From Phymatolithon calcareum (Eukaryota > Rhodophyta > Florideophyceae > Hapalidiales): DNA of 64,000 nt. The stretch lies in assembly GCA_977006965.1 (NCBI GenBank), contig OZ345356.1, positions 3,157,192 to 3,221,191 of the forward strand, read 5' to 3'. The notes under the pieces are model-generated. The model did no database searches. It was not told the DNA's origin and saw only the letters and a program-made list of their open reading frames with translations. The position numbers and the translations under genes are program-made. Below are positions 11,021 through 20,990 of the stretch, in pieces; position 1 is the stretch's first letter; each line of letters begins with the position of its first letter.

Positions 11021-12040
11021 CGCCCTCATTAACACTCCAAATATTGTAGGGGAGCAGCTTTTCATATCTTGTTCGTTCTAGTATATCGCTTCGTCTCTAA
11101 TACAGGAACTCTTCCTTATCGATAGTGTCAATTATGGTGACGCTGTAGATTAGAATGGAGTCTAATACCTTTTCCGTTCTTTACATTTCTTCGGAGTCCA
11201 GTTCACACATTTTTATGTTCTAGCGTACAGGACTGTCTCCAGGTAGCGTTCTGCTGTCGTAAATCAACCAGCTCCAATATCAGCATATGGCAAACTGGCA
11301 ATACAAAGTGCAATACTGAAAATAAACCTACAACAACTATTTTTCTAAAAGTGCCGATTTCGGCATATGGGTATGCACAAAATTAGCATTTATCACGCCG
11401 CCTCCCCCCCCCCCGGTGTTATATGTGTCCCGAAGCATGGCGTGCCGTACTTTCAAATGACTGGTTAGCGTCGATGAGAGGGTCTTGTAAGTTTCGATCC
11501 ACTGTAATAATTGCCCTCATGGCTCCCGAGGCGAAATTGTCTATCAGCTGAAAGACAGATAATCCTCATTTCAAAAAATATGCTCTCCCAGTGTCACGCG
11601 AAAAACTTAATTCCGAACAATTTCGCTCTTCCAGTGTTGAACCATGTCCAAGTGCAGTGTAAACGTGACTCAACACAACGTATATTCCTCATTACACCAC
11701 GCTTGAGACCAGACGGTATGAAAATAGGGAAAAAACCATACTTATGAGAGGAAAAAACCTCGGATAGCAAAATTTTCCGGTGCTTTTATTCCCCATTATT
11801 TCTCACCATAACGCCAAAACCTGCAACGAGAACTATCATACCGCTACATTGGGAGCTCCTAATGTTCCTACGAAAAGGAGTTAGTTTTTCTCATTAGAAA
11901 CATGCATATATGATACATTTTCACGTCTTCATAGAATAGTATGGACCCATTTTCATACACTAATGGCACGCACGCGCCTAGCGCAGCGACTTGTCTCCTT
12001 AGCATTGTATTCTACTCCAGAAGCTTTGTCTTTTTCACCC
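11021..12040. other. no gene recognised
   Basis: About 1 kb with only short ORFs and a 12-base C run near 11405. No repeat family of this window was matched here by eye. Confidence 0.45.
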
Positions 12041-12044
12041 GCAG

Positions 12045-12821
12045 CTAATCGGCCGTGTGCTCCAACTCATTCTTTTGCACCTGCAATTGTTGCACTCTCG
12101 CCAATCTTCTCGCGTCACTTCTTCTAGCGGCTTCTCGTTTTCGGATACGCATGTCAAGTTCCCGTTTCCTCTTCGGGTCCTCCGGGGGCTGAAGTGCTGG
12201 CTGCGGTCCTCGCGGTAATAATCTTCTCTCCGTAGGTGCAAGTCGCCGAGGCTGTGAGGGAGCTATTCCATTCTCGACCGCACGACCGATAACACCGCCA
12301 TTGTGCCATCCACCAGGTAATACTTCTGTGCCGCCGTCCATTGGCGATTGCCCAGCTGTGGTGCGAAGCGCTGTGCTTCGAGAGTAAATCGCGGAGCCGG
12401 AACTCGCTGTCACGTCTGCCTGCACGCGACTTATACCAGAAATTCGCGGGTTCCCCATCGGTGCGCCCATTTGTTCTCCGGTGAGCACGCGAGGAGCCTG
12501 CGGCATGTAACGTACATTATAACCGACATCGGATCTTAGTCTTTTTCCAAAACCAACTGAGTTAGACGCATGAGATAGCGCACCTTGATTGTTGACAATC
12601 TCGTGTGATCCATTGCCCGGCAGAAATGAGTTCAAACGTCTTTGCTCCACACCGTCCGTACAAGACTGGAGAGAACGTCGCGCGCTTTCAGTGAATGCCT
12701 GCATCAGAGCCTCACCTGGAGCGGATGTGTTCGTCGCCATGCTCTGCACTGCCGGCGTTATGTTCGAATCTTGTAACTGTCCCCCACGCTTTTGAATGAC
12801 CTCTTGTTGCACCTGACACAA
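12045..12821 (-). CDS. hypothetical C-terminal segment with bZIP-like basic region
   Basis: The frame has no ATG at its start (first usable codon is TTG), so it is best read as the 3' part of the gene above. The last ~45 residues contain KRKRELDMRIRKREAARRS, then DARRLARVQQLQ. This closely resembles the bZIP basic region (NREAARRSRxRK), except that the invariant Asn is Lys. The leucine zipper that should follow is only about two heptads before the stop. It could be a decayed bZIP factor or a basic coiled coil that resembles one. Confidence 0.4.
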   Translation of the reverse strand: MCQVQQEVIQKRGGQLQDSNITPAVQSMATNTSAPGEALMQAFTESARRSLQSCTDGVEQRRLNSFLPGNGSHEIVNNQGALSHASNSVGFGKRLRSDVGYNVRYMPQAPRVLTGEQMGAPMGNPRISGISRVQADVTASSGSAIYSRSTALRTTAGQSPMDGGTEVLPGGWHNGGVIGRAVENGIAPSQPRRLAPTERRLLPRGPQPALQPPEDPKRKRELDMRIRKREAARRSDARRLARVQQLQVQKNELEHTAD

Positions 12822-12822
12822 T

Positions 12823-13824
12823 TCAAGCTGCTGCTGCCACTTGCTCTTGCCCTATGGCTCGCTGCTGCCGCACGAAATCCCTGTGTTCAAGGGCCTGTTG
12901 TTGGGTTAGATGCTGATGTTGCACAGCCTGTTGTTCGATAGCAACACGCTTTTGTTGGTGCTCTTTAGCCAGGCATTCCTGATATGCCAGTTCTCTCTGT
13001 TGTTCCAAAAAATGTCTCTGCTGTAGTAGTTCCTGTTGCTCCGCCAACTGCAGTTGCTGCGCTGCTCGCCGTTGCGTCTCCAGCATATGCAATTGATCCA
13101 CCTGGCGTTCCCTTTCCACTTGTTGCTGCGCAATGGCAAGTTGCTCCGCAAGTCGTACTTCCTCCGCCCAATTGCGCGTCTGGTGCACAAGGCGCATCTG
13201 TTGAATTTGATCTCTGCGCTCACAGTGGTTTCCTCCCAAGTTTGAAATGGCAATAGGACCATTCACGTTGTATTCCGGCACTACAGATTGCGAAATGTCC
13301 ATTTCATCGCCATCCGTGACCATCCGACAGCCCTGTGAATTTTCCCAAGAGGAACCATCAGACAGTCCCGCGGAAACCTGGGAGGAAGAGGAGCCAAACA
13401 GGGACCGAGTGTAATGCCGATGCGCCACCAAGAGTGGATTGTCGGATTCTGCAAGGACGTCCACAATCCCATCAAAACTTTTGTTCACATTCATTATCGT
13501 GGCGGCGACCGCGACGGTACTGATCGGTGAGCGCTGGACATATTTTCCAAATGCGCTTTGCACGGCCGCACCAAGTCGATCTCGAACCGCCCATCGTTGC
13601 AAAGATAGTACAGTATCTAGATTTGTGTCCGTGTTAGTTCGATGCAATGTATACTCAATATCGGTGCTCACAACAGCGCCTTTTTTCAAATACAGCACAG
13701 TCTGCTTACCAACAAAAATGCCCGAGATGCGTGCGGGTGTTATGCGCATAGAAACGCAGGTCGTTAGGGTGTTCAGATTGACGAAGAGACACCGGACAAT
13801 TGCGGCACATTGAGGGATGAGCAC
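12823..13824 (-). CDS. hypothetical protein segment with long Q-rich coiled coil
   Basis: Middle frame of the gene at 12045-14527, up to 333 codons. The first ~150 residues look globular (DTVLSLQRWAVRDRLGAAV). Residues ~205-330 are heptad-like and rich in Q, E, R and L (EVRLAEQLAIAQQQVERE), a probable coiled coil. The stop at 12823 cuts the coil, while the neighbouring frame continues it without a break in composition. Either the ends are joined by frameshift or splicing, or the gene is broken. Confidence 0.45.
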   Translation of the reverse strand: MLIPQCAAIVRCLFVNLNTLTTCVSMRITPARISGIFVGKQTVLYLKKGAVVSTDIEYTLHRTNTDTNLDTVLSLQRWAVRDRLGAAVQSAFGKYVQRSPISTVAVAATIMNVNKSFDGIVDVLAESDNPLLVAHRHYTRSLFGSSSSQVSAGLSDGSSWENSQGCRMVTDGDEMDISQSVVPEYNVNGPIAISNLGGNHCERRDQIQQMRLVHQTRNWAEEVRLAEQLAIAQQQVERERQVDQLHMLETQRRAAQQLQLAEQQELLQQRHFLEQQRELAYQECLAKEHQQKRVAIEQQAVQHQHLTQQQALEHRDFVRQQRAIGQEQVAAAA

Positions 13825-14789
13825 AGCACGTTATGCAGATGCGGGTTTCGCGCGTGTTGCAATACAAGACGAGTGCTTTAACGACTTGCGGAATAGAGAT
13901 ACGGCCGTTATCGGCCGTGAGTGCAGAACGGAGGACTGAACCTTCAAAAACACACATTGACCGTTGATGATAAGCGCCGTTAAGATGAACCATGTGCACG
14001 ACTTGAAATGTATCAGTTTCCGGCATGTCACCGACATAAAGCACCTCTCCGGTGACATTATCTGTGATGATTCGGTAAAGTGCTGATTGAATGGCACCAT
14101 TGTGATCATGAGTTGGACCGGAGTGAGTCTTTTGCATGAAGTAACAAGCACCCTGCTGTCCAAAATTGAAAGCTGGAACAATGACCCAATCGCAGTAGAA
14201 CTGCCGATTAGAGCCAGTATCGTCGGCACCGCGGTCGATGTAGGAGTTTGTGATGTACGGTCCAACGCGCCCGGCCTTGACGTCTTGTTTGATTTGACCG
14301 GCCACCTTGTATTGCAGATTAAGAGGAGATGTGAGGACACCAGCATCGACGTGAGGGTTGGGGAAGAAGAGAAATTCGCGGGCCGATGTGGCTCGGGCGA
14401 GGTTGAAAACATTTTCGAGAATGTCGCAAACGCTAGGTATTGGTTTGTTCATCCAATTGACATGCGGCCCGACACCCTGGGCCACCTGGCGGATGGCGGC
14501 CGCCATCGCGGCGGGACTCATCGACATGGAAGAGATAGACAGGGATGAGCGCCGTACAATGAGGTGCGGGACAAGGCGGTCCAGTCCAGACCAGACCAGT
14601 CCGGTGAGGTCGTGCCCGCACTGGCTTCGCGTGGATGAGTTCGGAAGGAAGAAGAGGGTCGGAAAGGTTTGTGTGCGCACGCAACGGGAGGGTGGCAAGG
14701 TTGGGGAGGGGGATTTGTAAAAGCGAAAAATAGAGTTTCGCACAAGACTGCCGAGCTCCGTCGTTATTAATGCAGTGGCACACATTTAT

Positions 14790-15684
14790 GCCATGTTTAT
14801 GTAACCGCCACGCTCACGATTCCAAAAAACTGTAAGCATAATGACCGACGCAGTCGAACTACAGTTCAGTCCGCGGGACCGGAATGCCCGCGCCATCGTT
14901 TCCTCTGCACAGTATGATACAGTATTGGACGAAGGATGGTACAGCACAGTGCATAAGACGGCGTTTTAAAGTGCGTTTAAGACGCATGTCGAGAATTGCG
15001 CTTCAAAACACATTCCTAAGGGGGAAATCAATCATTCACCACGGCCGAATCGTACTGCTTCCCGGAAAGAGTGAATTTCCAAGAAATGATTACTGTAATC
15101 TTCTTCCTTGCGCAATCGCGCGGCAGGATCGCGCGCCAGACATATTACGGTACTGTATGATACACAGATCGAAGAGAAGCCCAATAGACGTTGTGTTGTT
15201 GAACGTAATTCGCTATGATACATGTGACTGCAATGAGTAATCATTGTCGAGGGGTCGCTACGTATCATATTCATTTGTCGTGCCCTGGATTGTCGTCCTT
15301 CGGACCGTAAGCAAACGACAGGAAGTACTGTACTGTAAAGCGATAGTCAGTTACCTCTTTCCTCCACGCTAGAAGGGCAGAAGGGCACAAATTTGGCACA
15401 GTTTCATTAGTCTTCTGCAGTGCCGCGCTGCCCACTTCCCGAACAATATCGTTCCAATATGCTTTTGAATTTCCACTGCTGCTTTCGATACTCCGATTGC
15501 GTCCGGTGTTATATGCGCAGCGCATCCATATACCGGCCTGCTCACGCGAGCATCGAAAAAGTAATACTATTCTAAAATTGAAGTTTATATAAAAGCCGCG
15601 CAGACTGCCAAAGATGTGGCCGAGGTATCCTCAAATGCTAGCTACGTTTGTGGAGCTCAAAAAACTCACGCCAGAATTGCGGAT
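14790..15684. other. no gene recognised
   Basis: Upstream of the gene ending at 12045. Short ORFs only (up to 118 codons at 14884-15240) without motifs or low-complexity signs of coding. Part presumably carries that gene's promoter; no TATA-like element stands out. Confidence 0.4.
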
Positions 15685-15745
15685 AGGAAACTCCAGTTTC
15701 AAGGTAATCCTATCTCTGTCCTCCACGGGATTTTTGGCGCTTGCA
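15685..15745 (-). repeat. repeat R2 fragment, inverse
   Basis: Inverse match to the R2 copies at 10085 and 18362 around AAGGTAATCCTATCTC. It joins directly to the WD40 pseudogene copy 2. Confidence 0.55.
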
Positions 15746-15764
15746 CTCTGACCACTTTTCTGAA

Positions 15765-16230
15765 ACTGCTCATGTGTGCTCCAGCAGCTCATTTTGAAAC
15801 TGAACTCATGAGCTGGCATCCTATATGCAAAAAGTGTTTTCCCAGGATGCCAAGAACATCCGCTGCCCGTCCGAGATGAGCGGCACACAAAACATGATGC
15901 TACTGTGTTATTCTCGAGGAGCCTCAATTTGATTAGATGTTTCTGAGTCCCAACAGCGGACTGTTTTGTCTATTGATCTGAAGAGTAAACATCATCAGTC
16001 ACAACTGAAAGAAACGCAAGTCCCCTCATCAGTGTGCCAATTAAGGTGTAGGTCGTAGAGCAAATAAGTGCAGTAGGGATCAAGGCACATTCTAACCTCC
16101 GTTTGAGACATTTACAGCAAACTGGACTAGGCATTGGGCAATTAGACACAATCGGGTTTCATATAAATCGTAGGCACCATAGAATATATTCGAATAAACT
16201 CAGTCCGAGAAGTACCGTTAGATCTAGTAA
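15765..16230 (-). pseudogene. WD40-repeat pseudogene, copy 2
   Basis: Second copy of the 3370-3955 fragment. The minus strand reads HTDEGTCVSFSCD, two stops, RSIDKTVRCWDSETSNQIEAP, stop, then SDGQRMFLASWENTFCI, stop. Several stops fall at positions different from copy 1, so the two copies decayed independently after duplication. Confidence 0.7.
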
Positions 16231-16244
16231 CTTTCCTCGGTATG

Positions 16245-16560
16245 GATGTTGCTCGCTGGTAACAGTTTTTTAAGATGTTGCCGTTGAATACGACCCTATA
16301 TGCAAGACCTGCTCTGTGGGAACCAAGGAGACCGTGGAGCATCTACTCTCACGCTGTAGTATACGGAATGTATCAAGGCTCCAGACTATTGGTAGAATTA
16401 TCACCAAAACGATGGAGGAAATAAGCAATGAGAAACGGGTCTAAGTACTCAAGTTTGTGAAAAATGAGGGGCTGTTTGAGAACATCCCAAAAATCTTAGA
16501 GGGCGTAGCGAAGAGAGCCACCAAAAGGGCGCCCAGTGCTTCTGAGGACTGCGTTGCTGC
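16245..16560 (+). pseudogene. LINE C-terminal zinc-finger fragment
   Basis: Reads YDPICKTCSVGTKETVEHLL followed by SRCSIRNV near 16290-16375, the CxxC..EHLL..C zinc-binding motif found at the C-terminus of many LINE ORF2 proteins. It is preceded and followed by sequence without an open frame. None of the other LINEs in the window shows this motif clearly, so it may be another lineage. Confidence 0.6.
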
Positions 16561-16960
16561 TTGGTTGGTCTATTGGTAAGCTTTTTTTTGTTAATGGAGC
16601 AGGAAAATTGGCGTTTTCTGATGAAGGTTGGCGAAGACGAGTACTGTAAGCAAGACTTGGCAACTATACGCTTTTCCAGTGTGGACTCGGCGCAAGGTGC
16701 CGAGTGGGAGTGGGATGAAGCACCATCAACAGGATTTTATGAATTGAGGCTAACAATCTGACGGTCGCAATCATAATCTTCTTCATCGGGTGCTGAATTT
16801 GGACTCATTTTACGCGCAGTGATGTGCTTTTTCTAGACCACCGCTTCTCTCTTCAATTACATCCTGAGCCGTAACAATCACATTTATTGACATTGAAATG
16901 GCTGTCTATTTTCTACAACATTCTACTCGACTAAGTGCCTTCGTTTCTTTGGCCTGTTTG
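16561..16960. other. no gene recognised
   Basis: About 400 bases with a 66-codon ORF lacking recognisable features. Nothing supported. Confidence 0.4.
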
Positions 16961-16989
16961 GCTGTAGCGACCTGTAGACGGGTGTAGCG

Positions 16990-17740
16990 CCAGGCTCCAA
17001 AGAACCCGACGCCACATGGGAGAGAAAAGCCCAAGAGAGGAGAGAGAAGAAAACAGCGGGAGAGACAAGACAAAAGAGGAGGAAAGAAAGACAAGCAACC
17101 AAAACCTCCAGGACAAACAGACAGATTAAGCGTGTAGACGTCGGCGTCGTCCTCCGGCGGCGACCTTGGCTTGTTCGTCGACCTTGAGACACGCGCGCGA
17201 AAAGTGGACAGGGGCCTTGAGCGCGAATGTCACCGAACTGGCTTGTGCGGCGAAACGGTTGCGGTCAAGAAGGGTTGGGAAGCCACCGACTCCGCGTGGT
17301 CGAAGGGATTCACAGGCGTGACGCGTGTAGGATCTAAGCACTCGAGCCGAAGTCCAGAAACCTCCGGGACAGGGACGACGTCATCCTCAGACGGCGACCT
17401 TGGCTTGGCCGTCGACCTTCGAACGAACGCACGAAAAAGGGAAAAGGGAACTTGAGCGCAGTTGTCTCCGAGCTGGCTTGCATGACCACGGTTGCGCACA
17501 GGAAGGTTGGGAAGAGCTCTGACTCCGCGTGGTCGAAGGGACTGTCAGGCGAACATTGCGCGTGCTTAATCCAAGCAATCGAGCCGAAATCCAGAACTCC
17601 CCCACCTTCCTTTACTCAGAGGAAGGAACAAACTAGCATATATACAACCTACGCAAAAGACAGCGATGCAGCCCATAGACACATGAGAGACACGTGCAAG
17701 TATGGCCCAACAGATCACCTACCACGAGCAGCATGACTAT
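16990..17740 (+). repeat. repeat R3: purine tract plus two ~255-bp tandem units
   Basis: Begins with a G/A-rich tract (16995-17100) and then two diverged tandem units starting at about 17103 and 17359 (AAACCTCC.GGACA.., GCGACCTTGGCTTG, GACTCCGCGTGGTCGAAGGGA). The right end, CAAGCAATCGAGCC...CCTTCCTTTACT and CCCAACAGATCACC, matches 40980-41170 in inverse orientation. Function unknown. Confidence 0.6.
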
Positions 17741-17799
17741 CGCGATCTAAGTTGTGCGGCATGTAGACACGCAATGCTGCACGAGTGTAATTAGCGACA

Positions 17800-18070
17800 C
17801 TTACACTCTCTGCGATATCATAACGCCCCTGCCCATTTGAAGCGGCGATCCTGATCGCACCTTAGACTGGGCATCTCATCATCTCATCGGAGAGAGATCA
17901 CCCCTTTTCATGATAAACCCAACCTTATCTTGACACTCCCAGTGATTACAGGCATACAGTCGCGAGAGGAAAAAGAGACCGCCTTGCGACAGCGACATAA
18001 CAGCGGGCGCTACAACGGGAGTCTTTTTTTGCAACACAGCAGGTCTGATTCTCAAGAGTAGACAGAACAT
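17800..18070 (+). repeat. solo-LTR-like fragment of the left-edge gypsy family
   Basis: 17815-17970 matches, in inverse, the segment upstream of gag at 1905-2105. Matching blocks include AAGCGGCGAT.CTGATCGCA and ATCACCCCTTTTCA.GATAAA. No gag or pol follows, so it is either a solo LTR or a truncated leader. Confidence 0.5.
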
Positions 18071-18239
18071 TTTCGTTCCTAGCTCAGCACGATGCAGGTA
18101 GTAGTTGCGCTACTCCTCGCACAGAAGGCAAGCCCGGCCTTACGAATCTGACGTGAGCCAGCTGTTCCCCCTTCGTTTTATAGATTTTATCGCGCTTTTA
18201 AATTGCCTCCCAATTGAGCTGGTTTGTAAACTAGACACG

Positions 18240-18353
18240 CACGTTAGCAAGGTACGATCTCGAAGGAGAAAAAAGACTGGAAGCAGAAAAGGCACTTGAT
18301 GAGCTCTTACTATTTAGCAAGGCACTCATAGAACACATGGAGAAAGAAAAATA
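18240..18353 (+). pseudogene. LINE ORF2 C-terminal tail
   Basis: Reads LEAEKALDELLLFSKALIEH ending at a stop at 18353. This matches the terminus of the lineage C LINE at 24938 (TEKALNELLLFSKTIIERM). It is an extremely 5'-truncated insertion, with repeat R2 directly downstream. Confidence 0.7.
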
Positions 18354-18361
18354 TCTCCATT

Positions 18362-18525
18362 GATTAGCAACAGGCAAGGCAAAGAGCGGTCGAGTCCAAG
18401 CACCAAAAAACCCGTAGAGGACTGAGATAGGATTACCTTGAATTCTGAGTTCTCCCGTCCGGCATTCCGTGAGCTGCACAAACGTAGTTTGCATTAGAGG
18501 AAGCCTCACCAATATCTTCGGAAGT
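18362..18525 (+). repeat. dispersed repeat R2, copy 2
   Basis: Matches 10085-10250 in the same orientation (GGTCGAG.CCAAG, GAGATAGGATTACCTT, ATATCTTCGGAAGTCTG). Confidence 0.65.
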
Positions 18526-18737
18526 CTGCGGTGGTCGAACTCTGCCTCGCCGTTCACAGTCGCCACCCTCCTCCTGCATCATCACTCCCCCCGAATCAAC
18601 TTCACCCAAAAATGCAGTATCAAAGTGAGTCTGACAATCTTAGAAGATGACTTCGTGAAACTGAAATCGCGATCAATATAGGTTGAATCGCTGTTACCCC
18701 CTGTTCGAGGTCGCGTTACCGCGCAGGCCGCAAATGA

Positions 18738-19101
18738 CTAAGGCTCTGGTTCATTGGTAGATTCAGCAGCTGCCTGTGGACGTGTCAAAACTTGAACGAC
18801 TAGCTTTTCGTCTTCGCTCATCGAGAATACCTTGTGGGCTTGTATTTTGACTATTGCCGACTCAAACATAGGGTGCTCTATGATATCAGCACTTGATGCA
18901 AATCGAACGTGGGTCTCCATTCTGCAGGGCTTTTGTTACTGAATCAAAATTCGCCAATTCAGTGCATAGCCCTTCAACTTTCTTGTGCTCCACAGGATTC
19001 AATAAAAGGTTTTCGAACTCCGTTATCCCCAAGTCAGCAAAGTGTGGGTGCAGTTTAGTATACCTATTCAGCACCACATAGGTGGACAGGGATAGCACCA
19101 A
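18738..19101 (-). pseudogene. hAT transposase fragment, diverged copy
   Basis: Two minus-strand frames, VLNRYTKLHPHFADLGITEF... (18886-19101) and SADIIEHPMFESAIVKIQAHK... (18738-18920), correspond to the region ASIMCDPAFESGVVKIQRGE of the adjacent hAT copy. The two frames overlap, so a frameshift separates them. The C-terminal dimerisation block is missing. Confidence 0.6.
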
Positions 19102-19223
19102 TATTATTGTTATTTATTCGGGCACATGATGCAAAGCAATTGCAATAGCAATAATGCAAGGTTGAAGGCAATAGGAATTGCAATATCTGACCATTCTTCC
19201 AATATCAATTGCAATAACGGAAT

Positions 19224-20246
19224 CTAATTCAAGTCCTCCTGCGCCATGTCTTCACTCACGCGTTGGATCACTCTTGCGCTCCGGGAAGTGTTCATCGCCA
19301 CGGAGACCGACTGCTCGTCCCAGTAACCTTTGTTCTCTTTAAGAAACAGCAGGGCTTCTAGTAATAACGGTGTCATCCTCTTGCGATTGTCGGTCAAAAC
19401 ATTCTTGGCCACCGACCAAAGCCTCTCCACCTCAGCAGTTGATCCAAGAATAAAGTCGCAATTTATATAAGTCTGATGGACTTCGGCACGCTTGCGCTTT
19501 TTTACGGCAATTCTTTCCGCCATCGGCAGCTGGCCTCCAGCCGATCCGCCGATGGAGCTTGTTATACCGTCATCGTGTGCCAGTTTGAGCTTCTCGCATG
19601 CATCCTTCTCTTCATTTGTCATAGTATCGGACTCACCCCGCTGTATCTTAACAACTCCCGACTCGAATGCTGGGTCACACATAATTGATGCACGTGATGC
19701 AATGTAGTGTTTTCCAAGCTGACATCGGTATAATGGTGAGTTGACATCGTACTTGCACTGCTCCACTGCTGAAATTAACTCATCAAGAGCTAAGCGACAG
19801 TCCGACAACGAAGCACCGCGCTTCTGTAGTTCCAGAGTTACCTGGTTGATTTGCTTAAACTGACTTGCGTACAGCATAGAGCTGTTGCGGAACTGCTCGC
19901 TCTCGTCCATAGTTATCGTTGCTCCTTCCGCCTTTGCCGCGTCGATTAACTGCTCGCGTATGCGGTTGAATCGCTTGAGCATATGATACTTTCCGGACCA
20001 ACGCGTCTCATTGTGCATAACTGGAGCTAATTCAGTAAGGTTGCGTAATATTGCTCGGTTCTTCAGTTTTTTGCAGTCTTTCATCAGTGCATGCACTGCG
20101 TCTATCGCTGCTTGGAGTCTATCATCACTGACAACCATCTTGTTCTCCTCTAGGATGAGCTTCTGACTAGCACAGCTAACATGAGCGATTTCCATAAGCC
20201 TGGCGATTGAGCCTATGGTGCTCTCTAGAGGATCCTGTGCGCGGAG
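19224..20246 (-). pseudogene. hAT-family transposase, C-terminal part
   Basis: About 340 codons of hAT transposase. APVMHNETRWSGKYHMLKRF is the conserved NETRW block. FILGSTAEVERLWSVAKNVL followed by TDNRKRMTPLLLEALLFLKE is the hAT C-terminal dimerisation domain, ending at a stop at 19224. The N-terminal BED finger and the first catalytic region are absent. Upstream, the same open frame runs into LINE sequence without a stop. This is a truncated transposase, so no activity is expected. Terminal inverted repeats were not found. Confidence 0.8.
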
Positions 20247-20537
20247 TATGTTACTCTTCAGGTCTGCGAGCGGGAGAAGATACTCCGTCATTGGGCAGAA
20301 GAGGGCCTTATATAGTCGTAAGCATGTCGAGGGTGTGAGCCCTTTTCCGTGGAGTCCGATTTTTTCGAGAACCATCAATCGATTCTGTGCAGCATCTATT
20401 CTGGAAATCATAGAAATTTTTTTAGCGCTATTCGAAGATATATACATGCCCAGGTATGTAGTTTCAGACGCAGTCTCGATTTTTATACAGGAACGAATTT
20501 GAAGCTCTCGTTTACACCATTGGGAGCTATGACACAC
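20240..20537 (-). pseudogene. LINE post-RT fragment fused in frame to hAT
   Basis: Residues 1 to ~97 of the 437-codon open frame read TTYLGMYISSNSAKKISMIS, then RLYKALFCPMTEYLL, the YLG...KAL...EY block of LINE ORF2 C-terminal regions. It joins the hAT sequence in frame. The fusion is most simply an insertion junction that happens to stay open. Confidence 0.65.
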
Positions 20538-20574
20538 AACTCTTCGCGACAGTAGTATTCCAAACTATTTTTTT

Positions 20575-20640
20575 GGGGGGAATAGGGAATTTGCAGATTT
20601 CCATTTTAGAAGCCCTCAACTCTGGCGCACGTCAACACTA
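20575..20640 (-). repeat. lineage E LINE 3'-end scrap with telomere-like bases
   Basis: On the minus strand this reads GTTGAGGGCTTCTAAAATGG, the 3' terminus shared with 28570-28610 and 36062-36110. It is followed by AAATTCCCTATTCCCCCC. The TATTCCC is the complement of the heptamer at the right end of the window. Confidence 0.55.
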
Positions 20641-20879
20641 GAGCAGCAACGCATTGCGCTGTAACCTTTCCAGGGAAGACTAAAGGATATCTCTTCCATC
20701 ATCGCACCATCATCTCCCCTTGCATCTCGCTTTCTAGCATCATTAATTTTTCCGTTGCTTCAAACCATCTGGGTTGAGGCGGCCCAGTCGAAGGCGGTTT
20801 CCACGAGCACTTGAAGCCCTATCGGCCAATAAGCGCGAAGTATGGCTTCATAGTTGACAAACTTGGCCTGGCTTTTTGA

Positions 20880-20990
20880 AGAATGAAATGAAATTCTTGA
20901 CAAGCTCGATTACAAAAATATCAACTTGAAATCGAGAAAAATCGGAACTATGAAGGCAAAGCGGAAGACCTGCGCTATGCAGAATTTTTT
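20880..20990 (+). pseudogene. LINE lineage E fragment
   Basis: Reads LEIEKNRNYEGKAEDLRYAE on the plus strand, nearly identical to the peptide at 29082-29150 (minus). It is truncated at the 3' end of the next LINE. Confidence 0.65.

Larger units (their letters stand above)
12045..14527 (-). pseudogene. unrecognised gene in three frames: N-terminal domain, Q-rich coiled coil, bZIP-like end
   Basis: Three overlapping minus-strand frames appear to be one gene. (1) From the ATG at 14527 to 13706: MSMSPAAMAAAIRQVAQ... with DVKAGRVGPYITNSYIDRG and a CITCC.HPSMCRNC cysteine cluster. (2) 13824-12823: KQTVLYLKKGAVVSTDIEYTL, then about 125 residues of Q/E/R-rich coiled coil. (3) 12821-12045: the Q-rich stretch continues (QLELCQVQQEVIQ), then a low-complexity region and a basic end, KREAARRSDARRLARVQQL. 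The coiled coil runs on across the 2-to-3 change, so a frameshift (assembly or real) or a small intron is likely. I do not recognise a family. ATG 14527 follows a pyrimidine-rich leader, as at 48476. Confidence 0.5.

Noticed and set aside
13831-14412. 193-codon minus-strand ORF
   Set aside because: It overlaps the better-supported frame from ATG 14527 and shows no motif.
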